Below, in pieces: positions 53,576 to 61,398 of a DNA stretch of 64,000 nucleotides (the first letter of the stretch is position 1; every line of letters begins with the position of its first letter). The notes under the pieces were generated by a model. The model did no database searches. It was given only the letters and a program-made list of their open reading frames with translations, and had not been told where the DNA came from. The stretch lies in NCBI GenBank assembly GCA_004005435.1, contig RZWH01000002.1, positions 372,001-436,000 of the forward strand, in the 5' to 3' direction. Position numbers and translations under genes: made by a program. The stretch is from Rhodobacteraceae bacterium CCMM004 (GTDB taxonomy: Bacteria; Pseudomonadota; Alphaproteobacteria; Rhodobacterales; Rhodobacteraceae).

Positions 53576-53883
53576 AGCTCGGCAAAGGCCCGCGCGAGGA
53601 GCGCGCCGGCCGCCCGGGCCGCGGCCACCGGCCCGCCCTCGATCTCGGCCGCCACCAGGTCCTCGGCGCGGCCCTGCCAGCCCCCGCCCCGGAGCCCCGC
53701 GACGATCAGCGCGAGCACATCTCGGGTGGAAAAGCGGCCAGACTCGAACCGCTCGACCAGGGCCACGAGCGTGTTCTCGCCCAGCGCCTCCTCCAACTCG
53801 GCCAGCGCGCCGAGGGTCAGCTTGGCCACCCGCCGCTCGCCGTCGATCGTCAGAGCCACCTCTCCGGCCCGCGGATTGGCCAT
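53572..53883 (-). CDS. GTA family protein g10-like (tail assembly chaperone)
   Basis: 103 residues. Conserved opening ANPRAGEVALTIDGERRVAKLTLGALAELEEALG in pieces, then helical. Matches the gene transfer agent family protein found between the major tail and tape-measure genes. Probably one of two tail chaperones. Starts one base into the stop of the major tail gene (TGATG). Confidence 0.88.
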   Translation of the reverse strand: MANPRAGEVALTIDGERRVAKLTLGALAELEEALGENTLVALVERFESGRFSTRDVLALIVAGLRGGGWQGRAEDLVAAEIEGGPVAAARAAGALLARAFAEL

Positions 53884-54296
53884 CAGAGCGCCGTAAAGCT
53901 CAGCGGCCCCGCCGACGACAACGCCATCTCATAGGTCGCCTCGCCGTCGTGGCTGCCCGCATACTCGATCGCAGTGATCTGGAACCGGCCCTGCACGGTG
54001 CCGAAATCGGGGATGATCACCTGGAACTCCGGCACCTCCCCGTCAAAGAAGATCTGCCGCGCGCGTTCGTCGGTGCCTGCGTCCTTGAAGATGCCCGAGC
54101 CCGAGATCGCCGCGCTCTTGACCCCCGCGCCTGCCAGCAACTCGCGCCAACCGCCCTGGCTCTCCAGGCTGGTGACATCGACGCTCTCGGCGTTGAAGCT
54201 GACGCGCGTGGCGCGCAGCCCCGCGATGGTCTCGAACTGGCCCGCCCCGGTCAGGTCGAGCTTGATGAGGAGGTCCTTGCCGTTCTGAGCCGCCAT
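53883..54296 (-). CDS. GTA major tail tube protein (g9-like)
   Basis: 137 residues. TP901-1-type tail tube: MAAQNGKDLLIKLD, VDVTSLESQGGWRELLAGAG, and IPDFGTVQGRFQITAIEYAG. Forms the hexameric rings of the tail. Good ribosome region upstream of ATG 54296 in a 24-bp gap. It is expected to be among the most abundant particle proteins. Family assignment is firm; composition normal. Confidence 0.92.
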   Translation of the reverse strand: MAAQNGKDLLIKLDLTGAGQFETIAGLRATRVSFNAESVDVTSLESQGGWRELLAGAGVKSAAISGSGIFKDAGTDERARQIFFDGEVPEFQVIIPDFGTVQGRFQITAIEYAGSHDGEATYEMALSSAGPLSFTAL

Positions 54297-54320
54297 GTCG
54301 GTGCTCCCTTGTCAATCGTT

Positions 54321-54734
54321 TCAGTCGTCTTCGGTGCGCAGGCGGAACTTGAGCGCGATACGCCGGCGGTCCTCGCCGCTCAGCCGCCGGGCCTGGGCGC
54401 GCAGAAACCACACGCCCGCGATCCGGCCCCGCGCCAGCGGCGGGGGTGGCGGGGCGAGCAGCGTATCGGACACCGCCGCCGCCGCCGCCTTGGCCGCGGC
54501 AAAGCCCGGCGCGGCGCTGATCACCGATACTGTGACCTCGTGCAGCGCCCCCGCCCCGGTCTTGTCCGAGCGGTCGCGCACGTCCTCCTCGCCCAAGAGC
54601 ACGTAGAGGTCGGGGACCGCGCCCGGCGGCACCGCATCGTAGATGTTCCCGCCCACCAGCGCGCCGAGTGCCGCATCGCCGGTCAGCCGCTGAAACAGGG
54701 CCGTCTGCAGGGCCGCCGCCGTGCCATAGCTCAT
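54321..54734 (-). CDS. GTA tail terminator protein (DUF3168, g8-like)
   Basis: 137 residues. DUF3168 lines: ALQTALFQRLTGDAALGALVGG, IYDAVPPGAVPDLYVLLGEEDV. Caps the tail and joins it to the head. Start 54734 overlaps the g7-like stop as ATGA. A proline run (APPPPPLARG) lies in an exposed loop. Confidence 0.9.
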   Translation of the reverse strand: MSYGTAAALQTALFQRLTGDAALGALVGGNIYDAVPPGAVPDLYVLLGEEDVRDRSDKTGAGALHEVTVSVISAAPGFAAAKAAAAAVSDTLLAPPPPPLARGRIAGVWFLRAQARRLSGEDRRRIALKFRLRTEDD

Positions 54735-55069
54735 GTCGCGACCTCCTCTTCGGCCCAGATGCGCAGGTAGCGCGCGCCGGGATCGGCCTCGTGGACCGCG
54801 CGGATCGCGTATGCTCGCGCGCCGTCGCGAAATCTCTGCCCGGCCATCGGACGGGACGGGGCGCCTAGGGGTGCGGCCCGCACCGTGATCCGAAGGCGCA
54901 GCCGTCCAAGCTCCGCGCCCGCCTCGGCCGCCGACCCGCCCGATGCGGGCTTAACCTCGGCCCAGAGCGTGCCCAGCGCGGCCCATGTCTCGGCATAGCC
55001 GCCGGCGCCGTCCGGCACCCTTTGCGGTGCCTCCAGCACCAGCGGACGGGTCAGCCGCGGCGCGGTCAC
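54731..55069 (-). CDS. GTA head-tail adaptor / stopper protein (g7-like)
   Basis: 112 residues, phage head-tail joining family: LVLEAPQRVPDGAGGYAETW, GTLWAEVKPASGG, RPMAGQRFRDGARAYAIRAV. Sits below the connector and closes the capsid. GTG start 55069 overlaps the g6-like stop as GTGA. Length as expected. Confidence 0.88.
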   Translation of the reverse strand: MTAPRLTRPLVLEAPQRVPDGAGGYAETWAALGTLWAEVKPASGGSAAEAGAELGRLRLRITVRAAPLGAPSRPMAGQRFRDGARAYAIRAVHEADPGARYLRIWAEEEVAT

Positions 55070-55662
55070 AGCGCGCCTCCGCCCAGGATCCGCAGGTTCC
55101 GATAGCGGCCGAGCAGGCGGATCACGTCCGCCGGCATCGCCACCTGGCCCGCCTCCGCCCCGCGCTCGGCATAGAACCGCGCCGCCAGGATCATCACCGC
55201 CTGGGCCAGGTCGGACGGCACCTGGTCCCAGCTCGCGCCGAACCCCGCGTCGAAGGCGATCTCGACCCGCCCGCCCACCGGGATCACCGGCAGCCACAGA
55301 CCGCTCGCCACCAGGGCCGGGCGGTGACTGTCGCGCTCCAGGCGATAGGCGGTGGGCGCCACGATCTCTTCCCCGCCGTCGCGGTCGACGACCGTGACCG
55401 AGGCGATGGCCGACACCGGTGCCCGCGGCAGCACCTGCCGCCCCAGATCGCGCCAGGCGTCCAGCGACCATAGAAAGGACCGCGACAGCACCGCCTTGGC
55501 GCATTGCCCTTCGATCCAGGTCAGCGCCGCGCGGAGACACGGCTCCAGCACCGCGTCCTGGACGTCGTCATCGGCAAAGCCGGTGCCCAGCCGCAAATGC
55601 GCGCGAAAGGCCGCGAGGGGCAGCGCCGCCGTCGGCACCGTCGTCTGCTCGACCAGAAACAT
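55066..55662 (-). CDS. GTA head-tail connector (gp6-like, g6)
   Basis: 198 residues, phage gp6-like connector: AFRAHLRLGTGFADDDVQDA, RAALTWIEGQCAKAVLSRSF, and a helical C-terminus with ADVIRLLGRYRNLRI. Binds under the portal. It is preceded by an unusual 174-bp gap after the capsid gene, whereas all following head-tail genes overlap. Start ATG at 55662. Confidence 0.88.
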   Translation of the reverse strand: MFLVEQTTVPTAALPLAAFRAHLRLGTGFADDDVQDAVLEPCLRAALTWIEGQCAKAVLSRSFLWSLDAWRDLGRQVLPRAPVSAIASVTVVDRDGGEEIVAPTAYRLERDSHRPALVASGLWLPVIPVGGRVEIAFDAGFGASWDQVPSDLAQAVMILAARFYAERGAEAGQVAMPADVIRLLGRYRNLRILGGGAL

Positions 55663-55836
55663 TCGTATTCTCCGTCATCGTTGCCCCATCCTGCGGTTGC
55701 CCGCGGGGTGATGAACGCGCGCCCTCCGGCATTGCTCGGACGAAGGGGAGCAGCTAGACAACACCGGCCGCTTGCAGCGCGCGTCCACCGGGCCCGCAAC
55801 CGGCCTCCCGACCGGCGCGGACCCATCCGCCGTCCG

Positions 55837-57036
55837 TCAGGACACGGCGAATTTCAGGAGCTTGATCGCGGCGAAATCGCTCACGTCGCCGCCCACGCGC
55901 TTGGTCGCGTAAAACAGAACGTGGGGCTTGGCGCTGAACGGGTCGCGCAGAATGCGCAGATCCGGGCGCTCGGCCACGGTATAGCCCGCCTGGAAGTCGC
56001 CGAAGGCCACGGCATGGGCATCGGCGGCGATGTCGGGCATGTCCTCGGCGATCAGCACCGGATAGCCCAGAAGCCGCGCGGGCTCGCCCGCCGCCAGGCC
56101 GTCCGACCACAGGAACCGCCCGTCGCCGTCCTTCATCTTGCGGATGACGCCCGCGGTCTTGGAGTTCATCACGAAGGTGCCGTTGGCGCGGTAGCGGGCG
56201 CCCAGCGCGTAGACCAGATCGACCAGCGCATCGGCCCCCGAGAACGCCCCGACGGCCCCGGTCGCGACATAGCCCAGGGCGTCCCAGGTCCACGCCGCGT
56301 CGTCGACGATGGTGTGGTCGAGGAACCCCCGCGGCTTGTCCACGCCGTCGCCATTGACAAAGGCCGCGGCCTCGGCGCGCGAGAACTTGTCGGCGATGCG
56401 GCCCGCCAGCCATCCCTCGATGTCGAAGGCGGCATCGTCGAGCAGCCGCTGCGACGCCTTGGGCAGCGCGCTCAGCTCATGCAGAGGGATGGTGATGCGG
56501 TCGATCGTGGGCGTGCCGGTCTCGGCCTGGGGGCCGGTCTCGCTGGCCCAGCCCGCGCCGACGTCGGTGTGGTCGATCAGCACGTCGAAGGACGTGGCCT
56601 CCACGTTGACGACGTTCGCGACCGAGCGGATCGACGCCGCCGAGGTCAGGACCGACCGCACCCGGTCGGCCGTCACCGGATCGACCAGATAGCCGCCGTC
56701 GCCGGCCACCGCGGTCGACAGCGCCTTCTCCTCCAGATCGAGGCCGCGCAGGCCGTCGTCGTCGCCCGACCGCAGATAGGCGGCAAAGGCTTTCTGATGC
56801 GGCGCCTCTGCCGCGGCGGCCGTGGCCAGCACCGGGCGCGCGCCGGCGATCCGTGATTTCCGATCCAGCATGGTCACTCGCTCTTCCTGTTGTTCCAATT
56901 TCGTCTCGACGTCGGTTCTGAACGCCCTCAGGTCGCTCAAGAATCCCGCCATTTCCGTCTTCAGCTCCGTCGCCGGACCCGCGGGATCGGACACACCGCC
57001 CCCGCCAGCCCGAGCCTTGGTCTCGGTCCTGCTCAT
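55837..57036 (-). CDS. GTA major capsid protein (HK97 fold, g5-like)
   Basis: 399 residues. N-terminal about 110 residues form a charged coiled coil (ELKTEMAGFLSDLRAF, TKLEQQEERVTML) that is normally removed by the prohead protease, then the HK97 fold: DGGYLVDPVTADRV, INVVNVEATSFDVLI region, NGTFVMNSKTAGVIRKMKD and LGYPVLIAEDMP. Builds the small GTA head that packages host DNA. AGGCGAGG precedes the ATG. Confidence 0.95.
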   Translation of the reverse strand: MSRTETKARAGGGGVSDPAGPATELKTEMAGFLSDLRAFRTDVETKLEQQEERVTMLDRKSRIAGARPVLATAAAAEAPHQKAFAAYLRSGDDDGLRGLDLEEKALSTAVAGDGGYLVDPVTADRVRSVLTSAASIRSVANVVNVEATSFDVLIDHTDVGAGWASETGPQAETGTPTIDRITIPLHELSALPKASQRLLDDAAFDIEGWLAGRIADKFSRAEAAAFVNGDGVDKPRGFLDHTIVDDAAWTWDALGYVATGAVGAFSGADALVDLVYALGARYRANGTFVMNSKTAGVIRKMKDGDGRFLWSDGLAAGEPARLLGYPVLIAEDMPDIAADAHAVAFGDFQAGYTVAERPDLRILRDPFSAKPHVLFYATKRVGGDVSDFAAIKLLKFAVS

Positions 57037-57077
57037 CGCACCTCGCCTTGCTGTTTCCCGATCGGGGTCCGGGGGCC

Positions 57078-57629
57078 CTATCCGCCCGCCAGTTCGTCGC
57101 GGGCGGCCCGAAGGACCGCCGCCATGTCCGCCATCCAGGCCGCCTCGGACGGCTCCGGCGGCTCGGCCTTGGCGCTCACCCGCGCCTGGCTCAGCATCGG
57201 GAATGTCACCAGCGACACCTCCCACAGCTCGATCTCGCTCAGCCGCCGGACGGCGCCCGACTTGGCCGCACGCTTGGTGCGATACCCGATGGAGAGCCCG
57301 TCGATGGCCCCCGCCCCAAGGAGCGCCGCCGCCTCGCGGCCGCGCGCCACCTCGGTCAGGATCCGCCCCTTGACCCACAGGCCGCGGGCGTCTTCGTGCA
57401 CCTCGTCCCAGACGCCGATGGGCTGGGTCGGATCGTGCTGCCACAACATCTTGACCCGGCAGCCCCGGTCCGCGAGCGCCGCCAGGGACGCCTCATAGGC
57501 CCCGGGCTCGACCACGTCGCCGCCCTGGTCGGCCTGACCGAAGAGCGAGGCATAGCCCGCCACCACGCTGCCGTCGGTGACGTTCAGCACGCCGCCCGGG
57601 GCACAGAATTTCCGTTCCAAGTCGATCAC
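57078..57629 (-). CDS. GTA prohead protease (g4-like)
   Basis: 183 residues. HK97-type serine protease with GYASLFG, GDVVEPGAYEASL, catalytic His in LWQHDPTQPIGVW and Ser in DGLSIGYRT. Cleaves the capsid's N-terminal scaffold. GTG start at 57629 overlaps the portal stop as GTGA, leaving no room for the small g3.5 gene seen between portal and protease in R. capsulatus. Confidence 0.92.
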   Translation of the reverse strand: MIDLERKFCAPGGVLNVTDGSVVAGYASLFGQADQGGDVVEPGAYEASLAALADRGCRVKMLWQHDPTQPIGVWDEVHEDARGLWVKGRILTEVARGREAAALLGAGAIDGLSIGYRTKRAAKSGAVRRLSEIELWEVSLVTFPMLSQARVSAKAEPPEPSEAAWMADMAAVLRAARDELAGG

Positions 57630-58795
57630 GCGTCATCCTCCTGAGGCATCTCGGGCAGACCGAGGAGCCGCCGCTTCTCCGCATCGGTCAGGAACCCGGC
57701 GGCGGCGACGCGGCGCCACTGGGCGTCGCGCTCGGCCGCCAGGGCGGGCACCTGATCGAGGTCGGGTTTCAGAACCACCGCCTCGCCGGTGAACCCGGTC
57801 AGCCAATGGGCCAGCGCCGCCGTGACCTTGGCCACCAGCGGCAGCACCGTCAGGCGATAGAACGCCCGGTGCGCCTCGGCATAGTTGGCATAGGTGGCCT
57901 CGCCCGGGATGCCGAGCAGCATCGGCGGCACGCCGAAGGCCAGCGCGACCTCCCGCGCCGCCGCCTCCTTGGTCTTTTGAAACTCCATGTCCGAGGGGCT
58001 GAACCCCATCGGCTTCCAGTCCAGACCGCCCTCCAGCAGCATCGGCCGCCCGGCGTTGCGCGCACCCTGGTGGTGGGCCTCCATCTCGGACACCAGACGG
58101 TCGTATTGCTCGGGCGAGAGCTGCCCCTCGCCGCCCTGATAGACGATCGCCCCCGAGGGCCGCGCCGCGTTGTCGAGCAACGCCTTGGACCATCGCGACG
58201 CCGCGTTGTGCACGTCCAGCGCCGTCGCCGCCGCCTGCATCGGGCTCAGCCCGTAGTGGTCGTCCTGGGGATGAAAGCTCTTGATGTGACAGATCGGCGC
58301 CGCGGCCTCTCCGGCCGGGAATCGCGCCCGGCGCCCGTCGACGGAGTATTCGTAGGCCACCGGCCAGCCATCCGTGCCGGGCACCAGGCGCATCCGGTCC
58401 GAACGCAGGATATGCAGCTCCAGTGGCAGTCCGCCGTCGCCCACCGCCTCGATATAGGCATTGCCCGACAACAAAAGCTGGCCATAGAGCGTCTCGAACA
58501 ACTCCGCACGTCCCTGGGCAGGGTTGGGCCGCGCCATCAGCGACAAGAGCGGATGCACGTCGTAGCGCCGCTCGGCATCTTGCAGGACCAGGGGCAGCGC
58601 CGCGGCGGCCTCGGCGATCAGCTTGACCGCACGGAACCCCACGGGGTTGCCCTGGAACCCCGCGCGGGTCAGCGACGCGGTGTCGCGCGGGCCCCAGGCC
58701 ACCCGGCCCGCGGTGCCATAGGCGATCACCGGACCCGTGGCCGACGCCTTGACCGCCGCCGGCGCCGCCGCGCCCCGCTTGAGAAAGTCGAACAT
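57626..58795 (-). CDS. GTA portal protein (g3-like)
   Basis: 389 residues. HK97-type portal: VGFRAVKLIAEAAAALPLVL, DVHPLLSLMARPNPAQGR, LLLSGNAYIEAVGD, HYGLSPMQAAATALDVHN, and the C-terminal clip and crown regions. Forms the dodecameric DNA gate. GAAGGAG precedes the ATG. Upstream, between it and the terminase gene, is a 794-bp gene-free gap with three repeat elements, unlike the compact layout expected. Confidence 0.95.
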   Translation of the reverse strand: MFDFLKRGAAAPAAVKASATGPVIAYGTAGRVAWGPRDTASLTRAGFQGNPVGFRAVKLIAEAAAALPLVLQDAERRYDVHPLLSLMARPNPAQGRAELFETLYGQLLLSGNAYIEAVGDGGLPLELHILRSDRMRLVPGTDGWPVAYEYSVDGRRARFPAGEAAAPICHIKSFHPQDDHYGLSPMQAAATALDVHNAASRWSKALLDNAARPSGAIVYQGGEGQLSPEQYDRLVSEMEAHHQGARNAGRPMLLEGGLDWKPMGFSPSDMEFQKTKEAAAREVALAFGVPPMLLGIPGEATYANYAEAHRAFYRLTVLPLVAKVTAALAHWLTGFTGEAVVLKPDLDQVPALAAERDAQWRRVAAAGFLTDAEKRRLLGLPEMPQEDDA

Positions 58796-58981
58796 GCCTG
58801 CTCCTTCGGAAAGAGCGCCGCATCCCGGCGCGTCCGTCGAGGGGCAATCTGCCACCGGAGCGTTAACAACCGCCGGCCCCACCGCGCGCTGCCCGCCCCC
58901 CGCGCCCCGCCCGGCAGGCGCCGAGCCGGAACGCCCGCGCAGAGGTCCCGTTCAAGCCAACAGTCAAGTGCTGAGAACCAA

Positions 58982-59101
58982 AGGCAGCGCCGCCGCGCCG
59001 GGTCGGGTCCGAGCGCTGCACGCCGACGCCGCAAATCACCAGCGCCGCGATCCCTCCACCGTTCTGGCCAACCCGCCTCGGGAGGCGGGATGGCGATGCC
59101 C
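58982..59101 (+). repeat. Palindrome-bounded repeat element, copy 5 (degenerate)
   Basis: Left end AGGCAGCGCCGCCGCGCC and right end GGCGGGATGGCGATGCCC (59084-59101) are imperfect. The core reads CCACCGTTCTGGCCAACCCG. First of three copies within the portal-terminase gap 58796-59589 of the GTA cluster. Followed by the usual GGCGATGCCG start of spacer. Confidence 0.7.
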
Positions 59102-59201
59102 GGCGATGCCGACGGAGGACAAGCGGGCTGAGGGAGCCCGGAAAATGGGGACCGGGTCGAGCGGCGATGCCCTAGTTGGACCCCTCTAGCCTCCGCGCAA
59201 A

Positions 59202-59242
59202 GGGCAGCGCCGCCCCCGCGCGGGGCGGGGACGGCGCTGCCC
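59202..59242 (+). repeat. Palindrome-bounded repeat element, copy 6 (internally deleted)
   Basis: Only the two ends remain, fused as a 41-bp imperfect palindrome from GGGCAGCGCCGCCCC to ACGGCGCTGCCC. The inner roughly 85 bp, including the core, are missing. It starts 220 bp after copy 5; the following copy starts 133 bp later, which is about 217 when the lost inner part is added back. Confidence 0.7.
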
Positions 59243-59334
59243 GACGGTGCCGCCAGGCACTAGCGGGGTCTGAGGAGATTGAGCGGACGGCATATCCCGA
59301 GAAGCCGAGAACCGGCCCCTTCTTTCCGCGGGAA

Positions 59335-59455
59335 GGGCTGCGCCGTCCCGCCGGGGCCGGGTCGAACGGCGCGGTTCGGCCCCCCAAGCATCGCCGCCGC
59401 AGCGATTGCACCGTCTTCGCCAACAGCGCCCCGGGACGGCGGGACGCTGCCGCCC
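59335..59455 (+). repeat. Palindrome-bounded repeat element, copy 7
   Basis: Left end GGGCTGCGCCGTCCCGCC (one mismatch), core GCACCGTCTTCGCCAACAGC, right end GGCGGGACGCTGCCGCCC. Same orientation as copies 5 and 6. It is followed by CGGCGACGCCGCCGGGC, the same tail hairpin type as after copies 1 and 2. The remaining 134 bp up to the terminase stop hold no gene. Confidence 0.75.
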
Positions 59456-59589
59456 GGCGACGCCGCCGGGCAGAAGCGGGGAGTTGGGCGTGTCGCGCGG
59501 TCGGCTTGCCGCTGCACCGCCAGAACGCTGTCGAGGGACTCCGACGCACGGACGAGAGGGAGCGCCCCCGTGTCTGACGCGCCGGCGCC

Positions 59590-60894
59590 CTACCCGAGCA
59601 TTCGCACCTGCGGCGCCGCTGGCCGCTTGCGCGGCGCCAGGATCAACTCGTGCAGCGCCCAGACCAGGGCGTCCAACCGGTCAGGGCTCCCCGTCCCTTG
59701 CCAGCCCGCGGCGGTCATCTGCACCATCTGGTCCTCCAGGGCGCCCAGGTCCGCCGCCGCGTGCCGCACGCGCCCCTGTTCGTAGAGGGCCGCGACGGGC
59801 TCGGCCCGGGCATGTTTCCCCCGGGTCGCGTGGACGCTGCGATAGCTGACGGTCGGGTCGACCTGGCGGATCACCATCTCCACCAGATCGCCGCCCTGGT
59901 TCACCTCGGCGACCATCCGGTCGGCGCCGTGGCGCCGATAGGCCGCCACCGCCGCCGCGGCCCACTCGGTGGGCGACCCTGCGACGGAGCAATCCTCCAG
60001 CACCTCGGCGCGCCAGGTCTCCGGCGGCCCCGACACGTCCGCCCCCACAGCGACGATCCCGCAGAGGTCCGACCCCGCCTTGCCCGTCACCGGCGGGTCC
60101 ACCGCCACCACCACACGGCCGCCCGCCACCGGCGGCACGGCCCGCGCCCTGGTCAGCAGAGCGGCGGTCCACAGCGCGCCTTCGGCCTCACCCAGCATCT
60201 CGCCCATCAGCTCCTGCCGTCCCAGCCGGGTCTGCCCATAGCGCTCGCGCACCTCTTCGAGGAATGACGCGGCCAGGTTGGCGCGGTTCGCCTCGGTCGG
60301 CGCATGGGTGGTCACCGTCGATGGCGCCGCCAAGAGCCGCCGCACCACGTCGACATTGCGCGGGGTCGTGGTGACGCAGGCGCGCGGATCGTCGCCCAGA
60401 CGGAGGCAGAACTGGAGCATGTCCCACGCCTCCTGCCCCTTCTTCCACTTGGCCAGCTCGTCGACCCAGGCGGCGTCGAACTGCGGCCCCCTGAGCGCAT
60501 CGGGCTCGTGCGCCGAAAAGGCCACCGCGATCGCCCCATTGGGCCAGACCAGGCGGTGCCGCCCGGCCTCCCATACCGGCCGCCGGTCGGGGGGCGAGCA
60601 GGCCAGGATGCCGCTCTCCCCCTCGATCATCACCCCACGCACCTGATCCATGGTCTCCCCCACCAGGGCCACCCGCCGCGCCCGCCCGGGATCCCCCGCG
60701 CGGTCGCCCTCGACCATCGTGCGCACCCATTCCGCGCCCGCCCGGGTCTTGCCCGCGCCGCGGCCGCCCAGGATAACCCAGGTGCGCCAATCGCCCTCCG
60801 GCGGAAGCTGATGCGGCAGCGCCCAGAAGTCGAACAGATACGGCAGGCCCAGGAGCGCCTCGTCGCTCAGCCCGTCCAGGAACTCAGTCTGCAT
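59590..60894 (-). CDS. GTA terminase large subunit (g2-like)
   Basis: 434 residues. ATPase part with Walker A GGRGAGKTRAGAEW near residue 45 and Walker B AAWVDELAKW, then a nuclease part with metal-binding aspartate in VVVAVDPPVTG and a late DALVWALHEL. It cuts and packages cellular DNA into GTA heads. The start at 60894 is preferred; it overlaps the small-subunit stop by 11 bp, and longer in-frame starts would run through that gene. Separated from portal by the repeat-filled gap. Confidence 0.94.
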   Translation of the reverse strand: MQTEFLDGLSDEALLGLPYLFDFWALPHQLPPEGDWRTWVILGGRGAGKTRAGAEWVRTMVEGDRAGDPGRARRVALVGETMDQVRGVMIEGESGILACSPPDRRPVWEAGRHRLVWPNGAIAVAFSAHEPDALRGPQFDAAWVDELAKWKKGQEAWDMLQFCLRLGDDPRACVTTTPRNVDVVRRLLAAPSTVTTHAPTEANRANLAASFLEEVRERYGQTRLGRQELMGEMLGEAEGALWTAALLTRARAVPPVAGGRVVVAVDPPVTGKAGSDLCGIVAVGADVSGPPETWRAEVLEDCSVAGSPTEWAAAAVAAYRRHGADRMVAEVNQGGDLVEMVIRQVDPTVSYRSVHATRGKHARAEPVAALYEQGRVRHAAADLGALEDQMVQMTAAGWQGTGSPDRLDALVWALHELILAPRKRPAAPQVRMLG

Positions 60895-61213
60895 CCTGGG
60901 CGCGGCGGAGGCGATCCAGTCGGCGCCCGATCTCGTCTCGAACCGCTGCGAAGTCGATGGCGTGGTCGCCGTCCGCTCCGGTCTGGCGTTTGCGGAAGTC
61001 CTCAAGTTTCTTCCTTTCCTCGAATACGATCAGCGTGGCGCGGCGATACTCCGCCAGCACGCGCTTGATCTCCGTTTCCGAAAGATCGGTCCGATCCTTC
61101 GCGTAGAGTCGCAGGTCCTTCAGGTCCTGGAGGATCTCCAGATACTGCTCTTCGGCTTGGGCCAGGATCGCGCCTGCCCGGCTCTCCGCTTGGGAGAGGT
61201 CGATCACCGTCAT
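60884..61213 (-). CDS. GTA terminase small subunit (g1-like)
   Basis: 109 residues, almost all helical and strongly charged, with a long coiled coil (VIDLSQAESRAGAILAQAEE, ATLIVFEERKKLEDFRKRQ). Matches g1 of R. capsulatus GTA, the TerS of this particle, which lacks a phage pac/cos-recognition domain. First gene of the GTA cluster. A terminator-like hairpin and a good promoter stand between it and mltG. Confidence 0.85.
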   Translation of the reverse strand: MTVIDLSQAESRAGAILAQAEEQYLEILQDLKDLRLYAKDRTDLSETEIKRVLAEYRRATLIVFEERKKLEDFRKRQTGADGDHAIDFAAVRDEIGRRLDRLRRAQDAD

Positions 61214-61253
61214 ATGTGGTTACCCGCGCTGGTGGGTCCGTCCGTCACCGACG

Positions 61254-61289
61254 AAAAGGGCAGCGCGGGGGGGATACCCCGCACTGCCC
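61254..61289 (-). terminator. Intrinsic terminator or attenuator ahead of the GTA genes
   Basis: On the minus strand: GGGCAGTGCGGGG, loop of six, CCCCGCGCTGCCC (one G-T wobble), then TTTTCG. It lies 110-145 bp past mltG's stop and only 40 bp before the terS start. It can end mltG transcription or, because a promoter lies just upstream of it, attenuate GTA transcription. Confidence 0.75.
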
Positions 61290-61313
61290 GACGCCGCTCC
61301 TAGCGTGCCTCGC

Positions 61314-61342
61314 AACCTACCCCAAAGCGTGCGCAGAGTCAA
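61314..61342 (-). promoter_or_regulatory. Candidate sigma-70-type promoter for the GTA leader
   Basis: TTGACT (61342-61337 on the minus strand), 17-bp spacer, TAGGTT (61319-61314). Transcription would begin near 61307 and meet the hairpin-T-run about 20 nt later. The -35 matches the consensus at five of six bases. GafA or CtrA-dependent control of GTA promoters is known in R. capsulatus; no site could be assigned here. Confidence 0.5.
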
Positions 61343-61398
61343 TGTGCAGGCGCCCGAAGCGACCGCTCAAGTCATTGATCGTTAAGTATTTCCTGCCG

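Noticed and set aside
38443-59455. Repeat arrays as CRISPR
   Set aside because: Units are about 125 bp, only two or three per locus, not identical, spacers of about 95 bp share their first 20-30 bp, and no cas genes are near.
46371-61213. Ordinary prophage
   Set aside because: No integrase, repressor, replication or lysis gene; gene order and short tape measure are those of a gene transfer agent.
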